25,775 bases of DNA from JAYEHC01 sp964490635 (lineage in GTDB: Bacteria; Patescibacteriota; Minisyncoccia; JAHIHE01; JAGLIN01), in contig CAZBCK010000009.1 in NCBI GenBank assembly GCA_964490635.1, forward strand, positions 1 through 25,775, written 5' to 3'. This document shows, one piece after another, positions 20,912 to 25,775 of the stretch (positions within the stretch are counted from its first letter, which is position 1; every line of letters begins with the position of its first letter). A program made the position numbers and the translations under genes. The notes under the pieces are model-generated. The model was not told where the DNA came from and ran no database searches. It saw nothing but the letters and a program-made list of their open reading frames with translations.

Positions 20912-21489
20912 CCAGAAATAAATTCACTGTCTTTAATATAAAATCTCAACAATCTGTTTTTCCAAATCCCGGCATAATCCACACCAATGCGTTTGGATTT
21001 TTTTATTTGGCTTGGTTTTATTATTTCTCCATTTTCAAGCCATAACTTTTTTCTAATTATCAGATCCCAATTATTAAATTCTTTGTCTATTTTAAATTCG
21101 CGGCACAGTTTGGCGGGACCGTTTAGAATTCCCTCTGATCCACTCTTATCAGGAGGAAGAATTGTCCTAACCGGTTCCAACGCTCTGATCAAAACAGCGC
21201 AAGGATTATTTTCTTTCTCGGTAACGACATTGAGACAATGATACATTCCATAAATAAAATAAACATAAGCGTGTCCAGCCGGACCGAACATTGCCTTATT
21301 TCTTTCGGTCATTCCTTTAGACGCGTGGCAAGCCAGATCTTTTGCGCCAAGATATGCTTCTGTCTCAACTATTTTTCCAATGTATAATTTCCCGTTTACT
21401 TTCCGACACAAAAACTTGCCAAGCAGTTGTCTGGCAATCTCCATGGTTGGTTGACGATAGAATGATTTTTTAAGAATGTTATTTTTCAT
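20905..21489 (-). CDS. mpg: 3-methyladenine DNA glycosylase (AAG/MPG family)
   Basis: The enzyme removes alkylated purines in base excision repair. The 194-residue length is normal. The diagnostic stretches are YRQPTMEIARQLLGKFLCR (11-29), the catalytic region IVETEAYLGAKDLACHASKG (about 40-59, Glu in VETEAY), MFGPAGHAYVYFIYGMYHCLN (67-87), VLIRALEP (about 98-105), NGPAKLCREFKID (about 123-135) and RIGVDYAG (about 167-174). The gene is convergent with the small gene at 20682 and shares the last bases of its terminator. The ATG at 21489 gives the usual N-terminus. Confidence 0.96.
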   Translation of the reverse strand: MKNNILKKSFYRQPTMEIARQLLGKFLCRKVNGKLYIGKIVETEAYLGAKDLACHASKGMTERNKAMFGPAGHAYVYFIYGMYHCLNVVTEKENNPCAVLIRALEPVRTILPPDKSGSEGILNGPAKLCREFKIDKEFNNWDLIIRKKLWLENGEIIKPSQIKKSKRIGVDYAGIWKNRLLRFYIKDSEFISGK

Positions 21490-21616
21490 AATAATATCTT
21501 AGCATAAATAAATAGAGCTGTATTTTTATCAAAATGTTGTAAAATTAAAATGTAAGCAAGTTTAAGTTATTTTTTTTATGTAAGATATAATAGCGTTGTT
21601 TATACTTTTGAATTAA

Positions 21617-21868
21617 AATAGAAGATATAATACACTAGAAGAAATTAGAAACATAGTAAATAAAAAGGACTTAGAACTAAAAAAAAGGGGGGCAGGATTG
21701 AAACCCCCTAATATTTCCCTTGTTTTTGCGCAAAAAAGGGAATTAGCAACCGCTAAATCCACGATAGTAGAGAACCCTTTGATCAAAGAACTTCAACGAT
21801 TATATAAAAGAATAGTTGAATTGAGAAAAATAACTAATGTAGAATTTCATGAGCAAAGATTTTTTTAA
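21617..21868 (+). pseudogene. 83-codon open frame without a start codon
   Basis: The frame is open from just after a TAA at 21614 to the TAA at 21866-21868 and encodes NRRYNTLEEIRNIVNKKDLE, then a basic/Pro stretch KKRGAGLKPPNISLVFAQKR, then helical LIKELQRLYKRIVELRK. It has protein-like composition but no ATG, GTG or TTG before codon 28; the first codon is AAT. I do not recognise it. It may be a small gene whose start was lost, or the tail of one. Nothing else is visible in 21490-21616. Confidence 0.4.
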
Positions 21869-21902
21869 TTTCTGATTTACTTTTTATTTTATAATGTACC
21901 TG

Positions 21903-22392
21903 TCATCCTTGCGGTTCTACTAATGGAGAACAGGAAAAGATAGAAATGAATGCCGTAAAATCCTTACTCTTTAAATAAATTTTATTATTAAATAATTTTT
22001 CAACTTCTTTAAAATACTCATTTTCTATTTCTTGCCATACAGTATTAATAAATTTTTTTGCTTCTACAATTTTCTGGCGATGATTTTTATAATAGATGTC
22101 TGTGTAGTTATTTATAATTTTATTTCTCTTTTTTTATCTTTAGAATGCGCTTTATTTAATTCAGGATGTAAATCTATAATTCTTTCTTTCCTAAAATCAA
22201 AATCGCTTATTTTGGCATCAATAAAATTTTGACAAAGTTGTTGAGCAATAATATCCTTTTGTTTTTTGGTTAAACTTTTTATATAGATTTATTGTTTATT
22301 TTTATCTTCGACTTTTCTTTCTCCATTTCTATCTGAATAACAGTTTTCATGTTATTTAAAACCCTTGTTTTTTTTTGGTCACCTGTCATCAT
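21903..22392 (-). pseudogene. Frameshifted small gene downstream of hsdR
   Basis: Starting at ATG 22392, four bases after the hsdR stop, three consecutive frames give one continuous, charged protein. Frame 1 runs MMTGDQKKTRVLNN to KSKIKINNKSI. After a shift near 22290, frame 2 gives YIKSLTKKQKDIIAQQL and FIDAKISDFDFRKERIIDLH up to KKREIKL. After a second shift near 22125, frame 3 gives NNYTDIYYKNHRQKIVEAKK and FINTVWQEIENEYFKEVEKL, ending at TGA 21903. Two frameshifts mean a decayed gene or two sequencing errors. The complete protein would have about 160 residues. I do not recognise the family. By position it was an accessory gene of the restriction operon. Confidence 0.65.
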
Positions 22393-22396
22393 TTTC

Positions 22397-25195
22397 CTAC
22401 CACTCAAACATATCAACAATATTCTCAATCGCATTTTTAATACGATTAATGATGCCTTGTCGTTTTAAAATTCTCGGCTGTTCTGGTAATAAATCGGCGA
22501 TAACCTGTTCGCGAGGCAGTTTTTGAGTGTATAGATATTCACCTATTAGCTGTTCAAATTTATCAAGTGGAATATTCTCATCTTGCGCGACTCGTTTTAA
22601 AACATTAGATCGTTCGCTATCCCAAAATTCGCTGAATTCTTTTTCAACATCATCTGCCTTATTAATCTTTGGCAGATTTTCTTCAATAAATTTCCTAATC
22701 AAATCTTTCTTTTTGCGAAGCTTTACATCACGGTCAAAAATGCTCAAAATTTCCTCTGTTTTCTTTTCTCGCACTACTGCAGAACCGATGTTTTTAAGCC
22801 CTACGATCAATTGGATAATATAATCAAAATTTATAATATCTCGCACAGTTAGCTCAAGTTCAAAATCAATTTGGTCAAGAATTGATTCCGTGTCGCTTTC
22901 GTTATTTTTACGCTCTTCGTAAATATCCAAGTATTTACTTTGATAATCATAAAATTCTTGCTCCGCTATGCCAAGGTCGTTAAATGAAAACTCCGCAAAT
23001 GTTTCAAGCGATGACTTAATATGAAGCAAATCACGAAATGTTTTTACAAAGACAGCTTTCTCTTCCTCTCCTTCTAAATCATCCACAGAAATTACAGTCG
23101 GCGTTTTCTTTCTTAGCTCTTCTAGTTTTTTATCAAATTCTTTTTTCTGTTCTTTATATGGTTTTTTAAACACAATCTCTTTTGCGTTTTCATCACCAAA
23201 AAGCGCCAGCGCTTCATCGGTCGCCTCTTTTAAATTTCTAAATGAAATAATATTTCCGTGCGGTTTATCAGAATTAAATAGTCTATTTGTCCGTGAATAG
23301 GCTTGAATTAATCCGTGATAGCGTAAATTCTTATCCACATATAACGAATTCAATTGTGGACTATCAAATCCAGTTAAAAACATATTCACGACAAGCGTAA
23401 GATCAACCTCTTTATTTTTAATTCTTTTTTGTAAATCTCTATAATAATCATAGAAACGATCAGTTGAAAAATTTGTTGAGTATTGTTTATTATAATCAGC
23501 AATACAGTTTTCCAAAAAGTCCCGCGAATGTTGATTGCCAGGCGTTCCCTCTCCCGCAAATATATCCACATCAAGCATATCCGAGCTTTCCTCTTCGTTG
23601 GCGTGATAAGTAAAAATGGTCGCTACCTTAAAATCATCCGCTTTTTTATTCTTAAACAAAGTGTAATACTTTTTCAAAACTTCAATACTTGAGGTCGCAA
23701 ACAAAGCATTAAACTTTCCTTTTTTCGTTTTTCTTTTCCAGTCCGCCAATATATATTCTGTAATTTTGTTAAGACGGTCATCGCTTTCCAGAACTTCCTT
23801 TTTATCAATACCTTCAACAAGAGCATCCGCAAAAATATCGGCATCCAATGTGTCTAAATCCTTTTGTTTGTATCGTCCAACATATTCCACCGCAAAGCCA
23901 AGCACATTATCATCAGAAATGGCGTGAGTAATGATATATCTGTGCAAACATTCGCTAAACACATCAGCCGTTGTTACTCCTCCAACATTGTTATCGGCAA
24001 AGATAGGAGTTCCCGTAAAACCAAAGAGTTGCGCCTTTTTGAAAAACCCTTTAATTCGCGCGTGAGTCTGTCCAAATTGACTGCGATGACATTCATCAAA
24101 AATAATAACAACTTTTTCATCTGTTAAATATTCAAACTGCTTGAAATATGTTTCTCGCCCGATAGCAATATCCAACTTTTGAATCGTCGTCACTATTAGT
24201 TTTCTATTTTTATCTTTAAGCTGACTAACAAGATTGCGAGTATTGTCAGTGCCGTCCACTGACCCGGTAGAGAATGAATTGAACTCTTTTGTTGTTTGAA
24301 TATCCAAATCTTTTCTATCTACCACAAAAAGCACTTTTTTCACTTCTGGAATTCGTGATAATATCTGGCTTGCTTTATATGAAGTCAAAGTTTTTCCTGA
24401 TCCTGTCGTGTGCCAAATATAGCCATTCTTATTTGATTCACGCACTCGCTTCTCAATATTTCTAACGGCATAATATTGATATGGCCTGAGAACCATTGAA
24501 ATTTTTGGAACTTCGGCAAGCACAATATATTCAGCGATCATTTCTGATACAGTACACTTCTCTAAAAAGGCGTCCGCGAATTCATCAAGCTGGATAATTT
24601 TAGTGTTTTTCTCGTCTGTCCAATAAAATGTTTGCTCAAAAGACTGCTTTGGATTGTTGGAAAAATATTTTGTATTAACTCCGTTTGATATTACAAATAT
24701 CTGAACGAATTCAAAAAGCGTTCCCGCAAATGAGTGTTTATGATATCGCTGTATCTGATTAAATGCTTCTTTCATTTCTACTCCTCGTCGTTTTAGTTCA
24801 ATTTGGACTAATGGCAAACCATTTATAAGCAAGGTCACATCATACCGATTTTCATATCGTCCTTTTTGAGTAATTTGTTGGGCGACTTGATACTCATTCT
24901 TGCACCATTGATCCATATTAAAAAACCTAATATAAAAAACGCTTTCATCATCGCGAGCAAGAGCAAATCTATCACGCAACGATTTAGCTTTTTGAAATCT
25001 ATCACCTTTGTTCAGATGATTCAGTATCTGCGCAAATTCCGCATCAGAAAATTTTGTCTGATTAAACTTCTCGAGTTGTGCTTGCAGATTTTTAACAATA
25101 GCGTCTTGGTCTTTCAAGACAACGAGCGAAAATCCCAGTCGCTGAAGTTGGCTAATCAAAGTTTTTTCAAGTTGTGATTCGGATTGGTGGGACAT
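22397..25195 (-). CDS. hsdR: Type I restriction enzyme, R (motor and nuclease) subunit HsdR
   Basis: HsdR is the ATP-driven translocating and cutting subunit of type I restriction systems. The 932-residue length is normal for the shorter subfamily. The nuclease domain has YDVTLLINGLPLVQIELKRR (D119, E133-x-K135). The helicase motor has Walker A TTGSGKT (263-269), LFVVDRKDLDIQT, the DEAD-like box FDECH (366-370), FGFTGTP (391-397) and, in the second RecA fold, VNMFLTGFDSPQLN and IQAYSRTNRLF. A helical C-terminal region ends with QGIINRIKNAIENIVDMFEW. The upstream fic gene stops 5 bases before the ATG, so they form one operon. hsdM and hsdS are expected beyond the right edge. Confidence 0.95.
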   Translation of the reverse strand: MSHQSESQLEKTLISQLQRLGFSLVVLKDQDAIVKNLQAQLEKFNQTKFSDAEFAQILNHLNKGDRFQKAKSLRDRFALARDDESVFYIRFFNMDQWCKNEYQVAQQITQKGRYENRYDVTLLINGLPLVQIELKRRGVEMKEAFNQIQRYHKHSFAGTLFEFVQIFVISNGVNTKYFSNNPKQSFEQTFYWTDEKNTKIIQLDEFADAFLEKCTVSEMIAEYIVLAEVPKISMVLRPYQYYAVRNIEKRVRESNKNGYIWHTTGSGKTLTSYKASQILSRIPEVKKVLFVVDRKDLDIQTTKEFNSFSTGSVDGTDNTRNLVSQLKDKNRKLIVTTIQKLDIAIGRETYFKQFEYLTDEKVVIIFDECHRSQFGQTHARIKGFFKKAQLFGFTGTPIFADNNVGGVTTADVFSECLHRYIITHAISDDNVLGFAVEYVGRYKQKDLDTLDADIFADALVEGIDKKEVLESDDRLNKITEYILADWKRKTKKGKFNALFATSSIEVLKKYYTLFKNKKADDFKVATIFTYHANEEESSDMLDVDIFAGEGTPGNQHSRDFLENCIADYNKQYSTNFSTDRFYDYYRDLQKRIKNKEVDLTLVVNMFLTGFDSPQLNSLYVDKNLRYHGLIQAYSRTNRLFNSDKPHGNIISFRNLKEATDEALALFGDENAKEIVFKKPYKEQKKEFDKKLEELRKKTPTVISVDDLEGEEEKAVFVKTFRDLLHIKSSLETFAEFSFNDLGIAEQEFYDYQSKYLDIYEERKNNESDTESILDQIDFELELTVRDIINFDYIIQLIVGLKNIGSAVVREKKTEEILSIFDRDVKLRKKKDLIRKFIEENLPKINKADDVEKEFSEFWDSERSNVLKRVAQDENIPLDKFEQLIGEYLYTQKLPREQVIADLLPEQPRILKRQGIINRIKNAIENIVDMFEW

Positions 25196-25200
25196 ATAAT

Positions 25201-25775
25201 TTATTTTATTTTTCTATATCTTGTCGCTGGACCTTGTCCAATTTTTTCAACTAATTTATATTCTGCCAATTTGAACACAGCTTGCTTTACTGTCGGCATC
25301 GGAATTTTTACTTTTCTCTGAATTTCAGAAACCTTTAGTTCAATACCGCCAGTAAACAGATTATAAATTTTTTCTTGCGCTTCGGAAAGCAATTTTCTGT
25401 TTTCTTTTCCTTCTAATAAATTCAGGGCTTTTTGAGTTTGCGATAAAACAGCGTCAAGGAAAAAATTTAACCAAGGCGTGATATCTTCATTTTTAGTTTT
25501 ATGATTTTTTTGCGTATTTCTCAATGCTAAATAATATTCTGACTGCCTTTCTTCAAAAATCTCTTCTAACGAAACATAAGGAACAAACCCATAGCCGTTT
25601 TGTAGCATCATCAAATTAGTTAAAGCCCGCGAAAGCCTTCCATTGCCGTCAATAAAAGGATGAATGGCAAGGAACTCAAAAATAAAATTTGCGATTATCG
25701 CTAATGAGTGTAGATCTTTTTTTTCTTGCCTTTCCTTCAGCCATTCAAATAAATCGTCCATCTCTTTTTTTACTA
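25201..25775 (-). CDS. Fic-family protein with C-terminal winged helix, N-terminus outside the window
   Basis: Fic enzymes usually transfer AMP from ATP to a hydroxyl of a target protein. The Fic motif HPFIDGNGRLSR is complete (His at about 25660), with the preceding LHSLAIIANFIFEFLAIHPF helix. The inhibitory helix and the true start lie beyond the edge: the frame stays open upstream of the ATG at 25761 (VKKE before MDDLFEWL), so that ATG is probably internal. The last 60 residues (EKIYNLFTGGIELKVSEIQR to the end, with PMPTVKQAVFKLAEYKLV) form a winged helix DNA-binding domain. Fic genes are often inserted in type I restriction operons, as here, but their role there is not settled. Confidence 0.88.
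   Translation of the reverse strand, partial: VKKEMDDLFEWLKERQEKKDLHSLAIIANFIFEFLAIHPFIDGNGRLSRALTNLMMLQNGYGFVPYVSLEEIFEERQSEYYLALRNTQKNHKTKNEDITPWLNFFLDAVLSQTQKALNLLEGKENRKLLSEAQEKIYNLFTGGIELKVSEIQRKVKIPMPTVKQAVFKLAEYKLVEKIGQGPATRYRKIK

Overview
The window looks like a scaffold from a Patescibacteria/CPR bacterium (Parcubacteria-like). This is an inference from AT-rich DNA, short informational genes, a type IV pilin-like protein next to Cys-rich surface proteins, a 3D-domain protein, and an ATP-grasp/7TM cluster. The standard code fits: several intact genes (the ABC-F gene and idi) end in TGA. A run of 100 Ns at 18222-18321 is a scaffold join.

Layout. 1-6.2 kb (minus strand): the 5' part of an AAA+ ATPase, a TSP3-repeat lipoprotein, the membrane protease HtpX, and a cell-surface group of a TSP3 membrane protein, a 720-residue Cys-rich protein with a pilin-like membrane core, and a small VirB2/TrbC-like pilin. 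6.2-6.9 kb: a gene-poor stretch with two large palindromes flanking a tiny transcription unit (promoter, 28-codon ORF, competing hairpins, terminator). 6.9-9.2 kb (plus): an ABC-F ATPase and isopentenyl-diphosphate isomerase. 9.2-14.1 kb (minus): the most interesting block, a 7TM protein, an ATP-grasp ligase fused to a retropepsin-like protease domain, a DUF1704/MATCAP-type metallopeptidase and a second, cyanophycin-synthetase-like ATP-grasp ligase. This is plausibly a system that builds and trims amino-acid or peptide tags. Just upstream lies a broken NYN-domain gene. 14.8-17.6 kb (minus): ruvC, yebC, ychF. 17.7-21.5 kb: a small exported protein with an archaeal PGF-CTERM-like tail and an apparent ATA start, a 3D-domain protein, rpsT, ruvA, an unknown 61-residue gene with its own hairpin and terminator, and mpg. 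21.6-25.8 kb: a decayed small gene, the type I restriction subunit HsdR and a Fic protein cut by the window edge; hsdM and hsdS would be expected to the right.

Many intergenic gaps hold an imperfect palindrome of 75-200 bp, and the palindromes belong to several unrelated sequence families. One lies exactly between two genes of the ATP-grasp operon and carries a potential ribosome-binding site and GTG start for the downstream gene. Statements about families come from reading motifs by eye; no database search was run.
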